11,977 bases of DNA from Christensenellaceae bacterium (lineage in GTDB: Bacteria; Bacillota; Clostridia; Christensenellales; UBA1750), in assembly GCA_031287285.1 (NCBI GenBank), contig JAITTC010000229.1:1-11977 (forward strand). The letters run 5' to 3'. Made by a program: the position numbers and the translations under genes. The number at the start of each line of letters is the position of its first letter. The first letter of the stretch is position 1. Of the stretch, positions 1 to 7,448 are shown piece by piece. The notes below the pieces were generated by a model that saw only the letters and a list, made by a program, of their open reading frames with translations, made no database searches and was not told where the DNA came from.

Positions 1-136
1 TCTGCCTTTGCGGCGCCCAATAAAAGGCCCAGAACAGGGCGAGCGCCAAAAGCAGCAGCACAAGGCCTGCGGCGCCCAATAAAAGCGGCAGTTTTGCCTT
101 AATCTCTATGCTTTTTGGGGTTTTCGTAAAGGGCAA
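1..136 (-). CDS. N-terminus of a membrane-anchored protein, possibly a lytic transglycosylase (partial)
   Basis: This is an open frame that runs off the left edge and overlaps the 3' end of coaE in another frame. The preferred start is the TTG at 136-134, because GGAGG lies 7 bases upstream; an ATG at 142-140 is in frame but abuts the same GGAGG. The visible part has a short polar N-terminus ending in IEIKAK, then a strongly hydrophobic stretch (LPLLLGAAGLVLLLLALALF) followed by WAFYWAPQRQ. This fits a single signal-anchor helix with the rest outside the membrane. In many Clostridia a Slt-type lytic transglycosylase, which cleaves peptidoglycan glycan strands, follows polA-coaE. That synteny is the only ground for the functional guess, since no catalytic domain is in view. 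Confidence 0.6.
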   Translation of the reverse strand, partial: MPFTKTPKSIEIKAKLPLLLGAAGLVLLLLALALFWAFYWAPQRQ

Positions 137-722
137 GCTCATTCCTCCATAGCCTTTGAATTTCCTCGCGCATCTCGCAAAGGCTCCTTGATGAGTCGAT
201 CAGCAGATCCGCGCGCTTCTTCTTTTCATCCAGCGGCATCTGGCTCTTGATGCGGAGGAGCGCCTCCTCGCGGCTGAGCCGGTCGCGCGCCATCAGGCGC
301 GAAAGCTGGGTTTCCATCGGGCAGGCGACCAGCCAGGTTCGCTCCGCCATCCCCTCCATCCCCGATTCGAACAGCAGAGGGACGTCGAGCACGGCGATCC
401 TTGCCCCTTTTAGACGAAGTTCCTCAATTTGCCGTTGCATTTCGGCCTGCACCATCGGATGAAGGATCGCGTTCAGCGCCTGGCGCTCTTCTTCGTCGCC
501 AAAGACGCGCAAGCTAAGGGCGCGGCGGTCGAGCCTGCCCTGCTGATCGATCAGCTCCGCCCCGAATCGCGCGGCGATTCGGGGCAGGGCAGGGCCGTTT
601 TGGGCCGTCAGGGCCCGCGAAATCTCGTCCGCGTCGATAATCGGCGCGCCGAGCTCCCGCAAAAAGGCGCTGACGGTCGATTTGCCGCTGGCGATGCCGC
701 CGGTCAAGCCGATGATGCGCAA
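99..722 (-). CDS. coaE: Dephospho-CoA kinase
   Basis: CoaE phosphorylates the 3'-hydroxyl of the dephospho-CoA ribose with ATP, the last step of cytosolic coenzyme A synthesis. From the TTG at 722-720 the protein is 207 residues, a normal length. It shows the P-loop GGIASGKST (residues 8-16), the IIDAD motif (28-32) that carries the catalytic Asp, VPLLFESG in the CoA-binding lid region, and SQMPLDEKKKRAD near the C-terminus. The frame extends upstream to a GTG at 749, but TTG is preferred: GGGAGGAGTGAGGG sits just before it, and MRIIGLTGGIASGK is the usual N-terminus of the family. It lies 77 bases after polA with no terminator between, so it is probably co-transcribed. Its 3' end overlaps the next gene by about 38 bases, suggesting translational coupling. 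Confidence 0.95.
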   Translation of the reverse strand: MRIIGLTGGIASGKSTVSAFLRELGAPIIDADEISRALTAQNGPALPRIAARFGAELIDQQGRLDRRALSLRVFGDEEERQALNAILHPMVQAEMQRQIEELRLKGARIAVLDVPLLFESGMEGMAERTWLVACPMETQLSRLMARDRLSREEALLRIKSQMPLDEKKKRADLLIDSSRSLCEMREEIQRLWRNELALYENPKKHRD

Positions 723-799
723 AAAACCCTCACTCCTCCCGCGCCGCACCCGGCCGCCCCGCTTTTCCCCCTTTTATTAAGCGGTGCCCCCTTGCGCGC

Positions 800-3361
800 T
801 CACTTCGTTTCATACCAGCTCCGCCCGATCTTCACATCCGCAATGAGCGGCACGCACAGGGCGGCCGCGGCCTGCATTTCCCTTTGCAGCAACCCCGCCG
901 CGGCTTCAGCCTCCGCCTCCGGCGCGTCCACGATCAATTCGTCGTGCACCTGCAGGATGAGCTTCGCCCCAAAACCCTCCGCCTCCAGCGCCCGGTGGAC
1001 GCGGACCATGGCGATCTTGATGATATCGGCTGCGCTGCCCTGTATGGGGGTGTTCATCGCGGCGCGCTCGCCAAAGGAGCGCGTATTGTAATTCGACGAC
1101 CTGATCTCTGGGATGTTCCGCCGGCGGCCAAACATCGTGCTCACATAGCCTTGCTCGCGCGCCAAGAGCACACAGGCCTCCATGAAGCGCTTCACCGCCG
1201 GGTAGCGCCCAAAATACCGCTCGATAAACTCCGCTGCCTCGCGCCTGGAAACGCCGATGTTCTTCGCCAGCCCAAAGTCCGAGATGCCATACACGATGCC
1301 GAAATTCACCGCCTTGGCGCTCGAGCGCATCGCGCTCGTCACCTCGCCAAGCTTCACGCCGTAGACCTGCGCCGCGGTTGAGGCGTGGATGTCTTCGCCG
1401 TTTTGAAAGGCTGCGATCATGTTCGTTTCGCCAGCCATGTGCGCCAGCACGCGAAGCTCAATCTGGGAATAGTCCGCATCGACCAAGAGATTCCCCTCGC
1501 GCGGCACGAAGACCTTGCGAATGACCCGGCCAAGCTCGGTGCGCACGGGGATGTTCTGCAGGTTTGGCTCGGCCGATGAAATGCGCCCGGTCAGCGTCAC
1601 GGTTTGATTCAGGCTCGTGTGGATGATCGAATCGCGGCCAGAAAGCGCCAAAAGCCCATCCACATAGGTCGATTGCAGCTTAGAAAGGCCCCGATACTCG
1701 AGCACCGCAGAAACGATGGGATGCAGATCGGCGATCCCCTCCAAAACCTCGGCGTCGGTCGAGTAGCCGCTCTTGGTCTTCCTCCCCGAGGGCAGCTTCA
1801 GCGTCTCAAAAAGCAGCTCGCCCAGCTGCTTTGGGGAATTGATGTTGAAGCTCTTCCCCGCCAGGTCGTGAATCCGCGCCTGCAGCTCCATCAGCTTTGC
1901 GCCAAACTCCGCCTGCAGGGCGCCGAGCGCCCCGCGATCGACCCGGAAGCCCGCCTGCTCCATCGCGAAGAGCACATCGGCCAGCGGCAGCTCGATGTCT
2001 TCATAAAGCGAGAGCATATCGAGGCCTTTGAGCTCCTCCAGCATTTCGTCGCAAAGCTCATAAAAGCCGCCGGGCGCAAGATCGCGCCCTCGCGCCGCCA
2101 TCAGCTGCCCGGCGCTTTGCGCTTGGCCCGCCCTTAGCAAGTACGCGGCCAGCGCAGCGTCGAAAAGCTCGCCATTTAACCCGATTCCCTGCCTTGTGAG
2201 CCTCGTGCGAAGGTTCTTTCCGTCAAAAACCCGCTTCTTCGCGGGCGATTCAAGCAAAGGGCGCAGGGCCTCAAAGGCCTGCGCGTCGTCAAGCCCCGGC
2301 TGCAAAAGATCCCCGCCGCCAAGGGCGATCTCGGCCGTAAAGCCATCTTCCGCGGCGATGAACAACGCGCCGCCCGCCTCAAACAGCGCCCACTCCCCTG
2401 CAGAAGCCCCCTCGAACGCCTTTTGAATGGCCTCGGGGGAAGCCAGGCGCAGCGGCTCCCTCCATCGGTCGCTATGGGTTTGGCGCCTCTCGGGCGGCGC
2501 TTCGATTTCGCCCTTTGGCAGCCTTTCTAACAGCGAAGCAAAGCGCAGCTTCTTAAACGGCTCGCGCGCCCTGTCAAGGGGCGGCGTGCACATCGAATCG
2601 ATCTCGTCTTCAATCGGCGCGTCGCGGTCAATCGTGGCCAGCCACTTGCTCAAAACCGCCTTGTCGCCGTTTTCGCGCAGACGCTCCCCCAGCTTCCCCT
2701 TGATGCCAGCCGCGGCCTCCAGCACCTTCTCGATGTTTTGGTGCTCCAAGATCAGCTTCAGCGCCGTTTTTTCGCCCACTCCGGGCACGCCGGGTATGTT
2801 GTCGGAAGCATCGCCCATCAGGCCCTTCAAGTCCGGCACCTGCCAGGACTCGATGCCGTATTCCGCCTTCAGCGTCTCGGGCGTCAGGCGCTCGATCTCA
2901 GAGATGCCCTTGCGCGTCATCCAAACCTCGGTGTGCCGGTCAACCAGCTGAAAGGTATCGCGATCCCCGCTGACGATGACCGAGCGCAAGCCCCGCTCTT
3001 CGGCCCTTTTTGCCAGCGTGCCCAAAATATCGTCGGCCTCAAAGCCCGCGATCTCGATCTTGTGGATGCCGATCGCGTCGAGCGTTTCGCGCAGAAGGGC
3101 CAGCTGCGGGCGAAGCTCCTCGGGCATGGGCCTGCGCGTGCCCTTATACGCCTCGAAGCGCTCGTGCCGAAAGGTCTTTGCGTGGGCGTCGAGCGCCACG
3201 CAAAGGTATTGGGGCTGCGCCTCGCGCAAAACCCTCAAAAGCATGTTGAAAAAGCCAAAAACCGCGTTGGTGTAAACGCCGTCGGCGTTCGCAAGCGGCG
3301 GCATGGCGTAAAAGGCGCGATGCACCAGGGAATACCCGTCGATGAGCAGCAAGGTATCCAT
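800..3361 (-). CDS. polA: DNA polymerase I (5' nuclease plus polymerase; 3'-5' exonuclease degenerate)
   Basis: PolA fills gaps and removes RNA primers during Okazaki fragment maturation and repair. The 853-residue protein starts at the ATG 3361-3359, preceded by GGAGGAGGG; the frame is open further upstream but without another good start. The 5' nuclease domain (1 to ~290) has LLIDGYSLVHRAFYA (5-19), FEADDILG (107-114), SGDRDTFQLV (131-140) and GDASDNIPGVPGVGEKTA (183-200). The polymerase domain has the TLTGRISSAEPNLQNIPVR region, motif A DYSQIELR (630-637), motif B RSSAKAVNFGIVYG (679-692) and motif C QVHDELIVD (804-812), whose HDE holds a metal-binding Asp. The middle domain (~300-460) keeps the fold signature DAALAAYLL but lacks the acidic residues of ExoI, II and III, so proofreading is expected to be absent, as in Bacillus and Thermus enzymes. 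It has its own promoter and heads the polA-coaE unit. Confidence 0.97.
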   Translation of the reverse strand: MDTLLLIDGYSLVHRAFYAMPPLANADGVYTNAVFGFFNMLLRVLREAQPQYLCVALDAHAKTFRHERFEAYKGTRRPMPEELRPQLALLRETLDAIGIHKIEIAGFEADDILGTLAKRAEERGLRSVIVSGDRDTFQLVDRHTEVWMTRKGISEIERLTPETLKAEYGIESWQVPDLKGLMGDASDNIPGVPGVGEKTALKLILEHQNIEKVLEAAAGIKGKLGERLRENGDKAVLSKWLATIDRDAPIEDEIDSMCTPPLDRAREPFKKLRFASLLERLPKGEIEAPPERRQTHSDRWREPLRLASPEAIQKAFEGASAGEWALFEAGGALFIAAEDGFTAEIALGGGDLLQPGLDDAQAFEALRPLLESPAKKRVFDGKNLRTRLTRQGIGLNGELFDAALAAYLLRAGQAQSAGQLMAARGRDLAPGGFYELCDEMLEELKGLDMLSLYEDIELPLADVLFAMEQAGFRVDRGALGALQAEFGAKLMELQARIHDLAGKSFNINSPKQLGELLFETLKLPSGRKTKSGYSTDAEVLEGIADLHPIVSAVLEYRGLSKLQSTYVDGLLALSGRDSIIHTSLNQTVTLTGRISSAEPNLQNIPVRTELGRVIRKVFVPREGNLLVDADYSQIELRVLAHMAGETNMIAAFQNGEDIHASTAAQVYGVKLGEVTSAMRSSAKAVNFGIVYGISDFGLAKNIGVSRREAAEFIERYFGRYPAVKRFMEACVLLAREQGYVSTMFGRRRNIPEIRSSNYNTRSFGERAAMNTPIQGSAADIIKIAMVRVHRALEAEGFGAKLILQVHDELIVDAPEAEAEAAAGLLQREMQAAAALCVPLIADVKIGRSWYETK

Positions 3362-3376
3362 GAAACCCTCCTCCGC

Positions 3377-3392
3377 GAAGGCCAAAGCCTTC
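3377..3392 (-). other. Hairpin in the polA leader
   Basis: A perfect 6-bp stem, GAAGGC/GCCTTC, with a 4-base loop lies between the predicted polA transcription start and the GGAGGAGGG ribosome binding site. It would form within the short polA 5' leader, only a few bases from the Shine-Dalgarno. It could affect translation or mRNA stability; this is inference from sequence alone. Confidence 0.45.
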
Positions 3393-3400
3393 CCTAGGCT

Positions 3401-3429
3401 ATTGTACACCCCTTTTTAGGCGGGCACAA
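3401..3429 (-). promoter_or_regulatory. Predicted sigma-A-type promoter of polA-coaE
   Basis: Read on the minus strand, TTGTGC (3429-3424) and TACAAT (3406-3401) are separated by 17 bases. Transcription would start near 3394, about 35 bases before the polA ATG. Together with the terminator at 3712-3756 it indicates that polA is transcribed separately from hslVU. Confidence 0.65.
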
Positions 3430-3711
3430 CCGCAAGGCGCGCGGCCCGGCGGCCGAAGCGCCGGCCTGTTCGCGCAGGAGGGTTTCTATTTGCAAACTCT
3501 GTAAGTTTGTGCTATCTTGTGGCTAAGAAGCGTGAGCAGAGCGGCCCGATAAGCGACGGGCTTATATTTACGCATCCATTGCGGTTCCTTCAATCTTGCC
3601 GCAGATCAAAGACACCATCAGCGCGCTTGAAAAAAGAATCGTCATGTTGGTGACCTACTCCGCAGCCATCAATCTCCTCACGTCAAAATATGCAAAGCTT
3701 CCCTCACATCA
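3430..3711. other. Gene-free stretch between the polA promoter and the hslU terminator
   Basis: No convincing protein gene lies here. It holds a GC-rich palindrome (CCGGCG/CGCCGG, 3446-3464), a small inverted repeat CAAACT/AGTTTG at 3493-3509 inside a plus-strand promoter, and two mutually exclusive hairpins around 3544-3566 (GCCCG/CGGGC against ATAAGC/GCTTAT). A plus-strand frame is open from 3536 to a TGA at 3731-3733 (65 codons), but its first ATG is only at 3644 and has no ribosome binding site. It may be the remnant of a gene or a non-coding transcript; I recognise no family. Confidence 0.4.
3490..3518 (+). promoter_or_regulatory. Predicted plus-strand promoter with no recognised gene downstream
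   Basis: TTGCAA (3490-3495) and TATCTT (3513-3518) are 17 bases apart, and TGC directly precedes the -10, giving an extended -10. It points opposite to every gene in the window. The next strong signal downstream is the two-way hairpin at 3712-3756, so the product would be a transcript of about 230 bases. Confidence 0.45.
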
Positions 3712-3756
3712 AAAAGCGCAAGAAAAAGGCTGAAATCAGCCTTTTATTGCGCTTTT
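3712..3756 (-). terminator. Long hairpin terminator after hslU, probably bidirectional
   Basis: Two nested perfect arms are seen: outer AAAAGCGCAA (3712-3721) with TTGCGCTTTT (3747-3756), and inner AAAAGGCTGA (3724-3733) with TCAGCCTTTT (3736-3745). In the minus direction the stem ends in a TTTTT run, starting 17 bases beyond the hslU stop codon, as for an intrinsic terminator. The arms also end in TTTT on the plus strand, so it could stop transcription from the plus-strand promoter at 3490. Confidence 0.85.
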
Positions 3757-3772
3757 GGCTTGTTTTTGCCCT

Positions 3773-5149
3773 TTAGATGATCTGCTTGCTCAGGTCGAAC
3801 TCCTCGGCCATGTGGCTGAGCTTGCCGCGCACATACTCCCTGTCAATCGTGACGGTTTCGGGCCCGTTTTCGCCCGCGCTGAAGGCAAGATCCTGCAAAA
3901 CGTATTCAAGCAGGGTGTGCAGCCGCCGCGCGCCGATGTTCTCTTTGGCGTCGTTGACGCGCACGCAGAGCTCCGCGATCTCGTCAAGCGCCTCTTCGCG
4001 GAATTCAAGGCTCACCCCGTCAACGCCCAGCAGCAGCGCATACTGCTTAATCAGGGCGTTTTTGGGCTGCGTAAGGATCTGCCGCAGGTCGCCGACCGTC
4101 AGGGGCAGCAAGTTCACCTGCACGGGGAAGCGCCCCTGCAGCTCGGGGATGAGATCGCTGACCTTGGCCACATGAAAGGCGCCGGCCGCGATGAAGAGGA
4201 CGTGATCCGTTCGCACGGGGCCATATTTCGTGTTCACGGTCGAGCCCTCGACCAGGGGCAGAATGTCGCGCTGAACGCCCTCGCGGGATACGTCGGGCTG
4301 GCCGGACTGCGCGCGCCCCGCGATCTTGTCGATCTCGTCAAGGAAGATGATGCCGTCCTGCTCCGCGCGGTAAACGGCTTCCGAGGTCGCGGCGTCCATA
4401 TCGATGAGCTTTTGGGCCTCTTCCGCCTTCAGCACGCGGCGCGCCTCCATGACGCTGACCTTGCGCAGCTTCTTCTTCTTGGGCATGAAGGAGCCGAGCA
4501 TGTCGCTCATGCTCATGTCGGTACCCGGGATGGTATCTCCCGGCTGCTGATCCTCGACCTCGATCTCGATGATCTGCCCCTCCAGATCCCCCGCCAAAAG
4601 GCGCAATCGCATCTCTTCGCGGCGGGTTTTGCGCCTTTCCTGCTCCTCTGGCGGCAGGTGCGGCTCGCGTGAGGGGCTGAGCAGCGCCTCGATCGGGTTT
4701 TGCGGCGGTTTTTTCACCGCGCCGCTCTCTTGCTCCAAAAGCGCGTCGAGTATGCGCTCCTGGGCGTTTTGCTCGGCCGCGTTTTCCACATCCTTGCCCA
4801 TTCGGTCCTTCACCAGGCGCAGCGAGGTTTCGACCAGGTCGCGCACCATCGAGTCCACGTCGCGGCCAACATAGCCGACCTCGGTAAACTTCGTCGCCTC
4901 CACCTTTACAAAGGGCGCGTCCACCAATTTTGCCAGGCGGCGGGCGATCTCGGTCTTGCCAACGCCCGTGGGGCCCACCATCAGGATGTTCTTTGGCGTG
5001 ATCTCCTCGCGCTGGCCCTCTTCCAGGCGCGAGCGGCGGTAGCGGTTGCGCAGGGCGATGGCCACGGCGCGCTTGGCCTCCTGCTGGCCGACGATGTAGC
5101 TGTCAAGCGCCTCCACGATCTGCCTTGGCGTGAGCTGCATTTTCTCCAT
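3773..5149 (-). CDS. hslU: HslU (ClpY), AAA+ unfoldase subunit of the HslUV protease
   Basis: HslU hexamers use ATP to unfold cytosolic proteins and thread them into the HslV chamber. The 458-residue protein carries YIVGQQEAKRAVAIALRNR (18-36), Walker A GPTGVGKT (59-66), the GYVG pore loop (92-95), an inserted I-domain (~110-245), Walker B FLDEID (269-274), the GRFPVQV region (339-345) and sensor-2 GARRL (406-410). It ends in FDLSKQII; in this family the extreme C-terminal tail docks into HslV and activates it. The start could instead be the ATG at 5140-5138 (Met4), which is better spaced from AAGGGGG. It follows hslV by 5 to 14 bases with no terminator, so the two subunits are co-translated from one mRNA. 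A strong terminator follows. Confidence 0.97.
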   Translation of the reverse strand: MEKMQLTPRQIVEALDSYIVGQQEAKRAVAIALRNRYRRSRLEEGQREEITPKNILMVGPTGVGKTEIARRLAKLVDAPFVKVEATKFTEVGYVGRDVDSMVRDLVETSLRLVKDRMGKDVENAAEQNAQERILDALLEQESGAVKKPPQNPIEALLSPSREPHLPPEEQERRKTRREEMRLRLLAGDLEGQIIEIEVEDQQPGDTIPGTDMSMSDMLGSFMPKKKKLRKVSVMEARRVLKAEEAQKLIDMDAATSEAVYRAEQDGIIFLDEIDKIAGRAQSGQPDVSREGVQRDILPLVEGSTVNTKYGPVRTDHVLFIAAGAFHVAKVSDLIPELQGRFPVQVNLLPLTVGDLRQILTQPKNALIKQYALLLGVDGVSLEFREEALDEIAELCVRVNDAKENIGARRLHTLLEYVLQDLAFSAGENGPETVTIDREYVRGKLSHMAEEFDLSKQII

Positions 5150-5154
5150 CCCCC

Positions 5155-5691
5155 TTAAACTTCTTCCACGCTGATGTGGTCGTTGGTATACACGCAGATT
5201 TCCGCGGCGATCTCCAGGCCCTTTTGGGCGATCTCCCTCGCTGAAAGCTCGGTGTTGCGCGCAAGCGCCCGAGCGGCCGCCAGGGCGTAGTTGCCGCCCG
5301 AGCCGATGGCCAGAACGCCGTCGTCCGGCGCGATGACCTCCCCCGTGCCTGAAATCAAAAGGAGCTCCTTGGCATCGGCCGCGAGCAGCATGGCCTCCAA
5401 GCGGCGCATGGCCTTGTCCATCCGCCAGGTTTGGGCCAGTTCCACCGCCGCGCGCGATAGATTGCCCGCGTATTGCTCAAGGCAGGCCTCGAACTTCTCG
5501 CTGAGCGCGAAGGCGTCGGCCACCGAGCCCGCAAAGCCCACCACGACCTTGCCGCCGTAGAGCCTTCGAACCTTCTTCGCCCCGTGCTTCATGATGGTAT
5601 GCTCGCCCATCGTTACCTGCCCGTCGCCCGCGATGGCGGTTTGGCCGCCCCTCTGCACGGCCAGAATCGTGGTGCCGCGAAAATTGCTCAT
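5155..5691 (-). CDS. hslV: HslV (ClpQ), threonine peptidase subunit of the HslUV protease
   Basis: HslV forms a double hexameric, proteasome-like chamber that degrades proteins delivered by HslU. The start is the ATG at 5691-5689, preceded by AGGAGG, giving 178 residues; an upstream in-frame start at 5745 lacks a site and falls in the leader. MSNFRG precedes the Thr-Thr pair at residues 7-8, so a six-residue propeptide would need removal to expose Thr7 as nucleophile. By comparison with E. coli HslV, Thr7, Asp23 and Lys39 match Thr1, Asp17 and Lys33. GDGQVTMG (22-29) and FAGSVADAF are typical of the family. Gene order hslV-hslU is the usual one. The Firmicutes neighbours codY and xerC/codV are absent here. 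Confidence 0.96.
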   Translation of the reverse strand: MSNFRGTTILAVQRGGQTAIAGDGQVTMGEHTIMKHGAKKVRRLYGGKVVVGFAGSVADAFALSEKFEACLEQYAGNLSRAAVELAQTWRMDKAMRRLEAMLLAADAKELLLISGTGEVIAPDDGVLAIGSGGNYALAAARALARNTELSAREIAQKGLEIAAEICVYTNDHISVEEV

Positions 5692-5753
5692 TATAAGAAA
5701 CCTCCTAAAAGCGTAACGCTTAAAATCATGCGCCCATTCTATCATACAGCCTT

Positions 5754-5783
5754 ATTTTAAACGAGGCGTGAAGAAAAATCCAA
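5754..5783 (-). promoter_or_regulatory. Candidate promoter of hslVU
   Basis: On the minus strand TTGGAT (5783-5778) is followed after 18 bases by TAAAAT (5759-5754). The leader to the hslV ATG is about 60 bases and contains a small palindrome, AAGCG-TAA-CGCTT (5709-5721), immediately before the AGGAGG. TAGAAT and TATGAT closer to the gene lack a matching -35. No CIRCE-like or CtsR-like operator was seen. No clear terminator separates this from the ABC operon upstream, so read-through is also possible. Confidence 0.4.
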
Positions 5784-5864
5784 CAGTTTATGAACACGGC
5801 CTGTCCGCGCCTTCGCAATTCCGCCCTTTCGCGCGGTAAAGCTGCCCCTTCGCCTTGGTTTTTT

Positions 5865-6641
5865 CTAATTCCCGGTGCTGAGATAATGCCGCACGCCAAA
5901 GCGCCAAACGAGCAGGCAGGGCACGAGGAAGAGCAGCCCCAGCAACGGCGTGAGCATATAAAGAAGGGCATTGCCGCCCGCCCGCCCGGTCAAATAGAGC
6001 AGCGGCAGGTAGTTGAAGCAGCCAAAGGGGATGATGAAGCTGAAAAAGCGCACGATCCACTTGGGGTAGATCGTCAGCGGGTAGGAGGCGACCTGGCGCC
6101 CGCCATAGCTGACGACGTTCACCGCCTCAAGCCCCTCCACCGTGAAGAAAGAAAGCGCGCCGCCCACGATGAAGATGCCGACGAAGACGGCCACGCCGCT
6201 TAAAATCATGAGGCCGAGAATCAGCGCCTTTGGGAAGCTCCAGCCGGGCAGCCACGAAACCGCCAGCCCCAGCACGACCAGGCTTTGCAGCACGGAGCCG
6301 ACCCTTCCAAGCTCGAAGCCGGAGCCCAGCACCTGCAGCGCCGTGCCGCGCGGGCGCAGCAGCACCCTGTCGAACTCGCCGGAAACGACCATGCGGTCGA
6401 ACACGTCAAAGCCCCTGCCCACGCACTCGCTGATGCCAAAAGCCGCGTTCGTCACGGCGAAGCAGAGCGCCGCCTCGGCAAACGACCAGCCAGCAATGCT
6501 CCCGAAACGGTCAAAAAGCAGAAACATGCTCGCGAACGAGAAAAAGGCGACGAAGAACTGGCCGATGCCGCCCATGAAGAAGGAAGCCCGATACTCCATG
6601 GCCGAGCGAAGCAGCATTTTGATATACTTAAAATACAGCAT
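5865..6641 (-). CDS. ABC-2 type exporter permease (COG3694/PF06182-like)
   Basis: This 258-residue integral membrane protein is one of two transmembrane subunits of the exporter. About six hydrophobic segments are visible, for example near residues 24-44, 110-130, 138-168 and 225-247. RSAMEYRASFFMGGIGQFF at the N-terminus and FDRVLLRPRG mid-protein are characteristic of the ABC2_membrane_6 (DUF990) group. Its ATG lies 3 bases after the stop of the preceding permease gene and uses AGGGGGG overlapping that gene's end, so translation is probably coupled. The substrate is not evident. Related trios have been linked to methyl viologen efflux in Synechocystis, but that assignment should not be transferred without evidence. 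It is the last gene of its operon. Confidence 0.85.
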   Translation of the reverse strand: MLYFKYIKMLLRSAMEYRASFFMGGIGQFFVAFFSFASMFLLFDRFGSIAGWSFAEAALCFAVTNAAFGISECVGRGFDVFDRMVVSGEFDRVLLRPRGTALQVLGSGFELGRVGSVLQSLVVLGLAVSWLPGWSFPKALILGLMILSGVAVFVGIFIVGGALSFFTVEGLEAVNVVSYGGRQVASYPLTIYPKWIVRFFSFIIPFGCFNYLPLLYLTGRAGGNALLYMLTPLLGLLFLVPCLLVWRFGVRHYLSTGN

Positions 6642-6644
6642 GAT

Positions 6645-7448
6645 TCAGCCCCCCTGCACGACCACCCGGCCCAAGATCCGCCGAAAGCAGATCTGGCCCA
6701 GAAAAAGCAGCGCCGCGATCCACAAAACCTGCACGCCGATTTGAAACAGCGCCTCGCTCCCCGCGATATTGCCCGAATACAGCCGGAAGGGCAGATCGGC
6801 GACATAGCGGAAGGGCAAAAAGTCCAAAATCCGCTGCAGCCACGGCGGCATCAGCGGGATGGGCAAAATCGAGCCCTGCAAAAAGTCCGCCCCGGTGAGG
6901 ATGAGCAGTCTCGCCCCGCCCGGCGATAAGGTGACGAAGGTCAAGATGTAGATGAACATCGCAATCGCGGTGACCAGCAGAAGCGAGAGCAAAAGCGATA
7001 GGGCAAAGAGCGAAAGGCCCCAAAAACCGGCGGGCGGCGCCATGCGCGCATCGCCTGGCAGCAAAAAGGCGATGACTAAAACCGGCAGGCAGCGCAGCAG
7101 CACCGCAGAGAGCCGCAGCCCCAGAAGCCTCGCATACCAAAACGAAAAAAGGTCATAAGGCCTGCAAAGCTCGTAGGCGACCAGCCCGTTGGGGATGGCC
7201 GAAAGCAGCTCGCCATCGAGCCGCCCAACGAAGATGAGCGAAAAAAAGGCCTGCTGCAGCCAAATATAGCTCACAAGCTGCGGCCAGGCCATCGGCGGCT
7301 CCGCGCTTGACGAAGCATAGAAGGCCCTGTAGATCATGATGTACATGAAGCCCCAAAAGAATTGGGTCACAACGCCTGCCCAGGCGGCCGCGCGGTACTG
7401 CATCCCCGCGATGAGCCGCATTTTAAACAGCGCAAAATAGATTCTCAT
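6645..7448 (-). CDS. ABC-2 type exporter permease (COG4587-like)
   Basis: The second transmembrane subunit of the exporter has 267 residues and about six hydrophobic segments. The N-terminal part is FALFKMRLIAGMQYRAAAWAG, and GLVAYELCRPYD sits mid-protein. The latter aligns with SGEFDRVLLRPRG of the partner permease, so the two look like distant paralogues that form a heterodimer. Its ATG overlaps the ATPase stop codon in an ATGA (7448-7445), a hallmark of translational coupling; AAGGAA lies upstream. ORF length and context match the COG4586-COG4587-COG3694 transporter trio. Which permease belongs to which COG is assigned from memory and is less certain than the family itself. Confidence 0.85.
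   Translation of the reverse strand: MRIYFALFKMRLIAGMQYRAAAWAGVVTQFFWGFMYIMIYRAFYASSSAEPPMAWPQLVSYIWLQQAFFSLIFVGRLDGELLSAIPNGLVAYELCRPYDLFSFWYARLLGLRLSAVLLRCLPVLVIAFLLPGDARMAPPAGFWGLSLFALSLLLSLLLVTAIAMFIYILTFVTLSPGGARLLILTGADFLQGSILPIPLMPPWLQRILDFLPFRYVADLPFRLYSGNIAGSEALFQIGVQVLWIAALLFLGQICFRRILGRVVVQGG

Noticed and set aside
10..84. Sixteen-base direct repeat GCGGCGCCCAATAAAA at 10-25 and 69-84
   Set aside because: Lies in the partial membrane-anchor coding sequence in two different frames (LLLGAA and FYWAP). It looks like coincidence in a Leu/Trp/Ala-rich stretch, though it is exact.
3755..4672. Plus-strand frame of 305 codons opposite hslU
   Set aside because: Antisense shadow of hslU caused by high G+C codon use; no family resemblance or ribosome binding site.
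5709..5721. AAGCG-TAA-CGCTT before hslV as a heat-shock operator
   Set aside because: Too short, and unlike CIRCE or CtsR sites as I know them; kept only as a note under the hslVU promoter.
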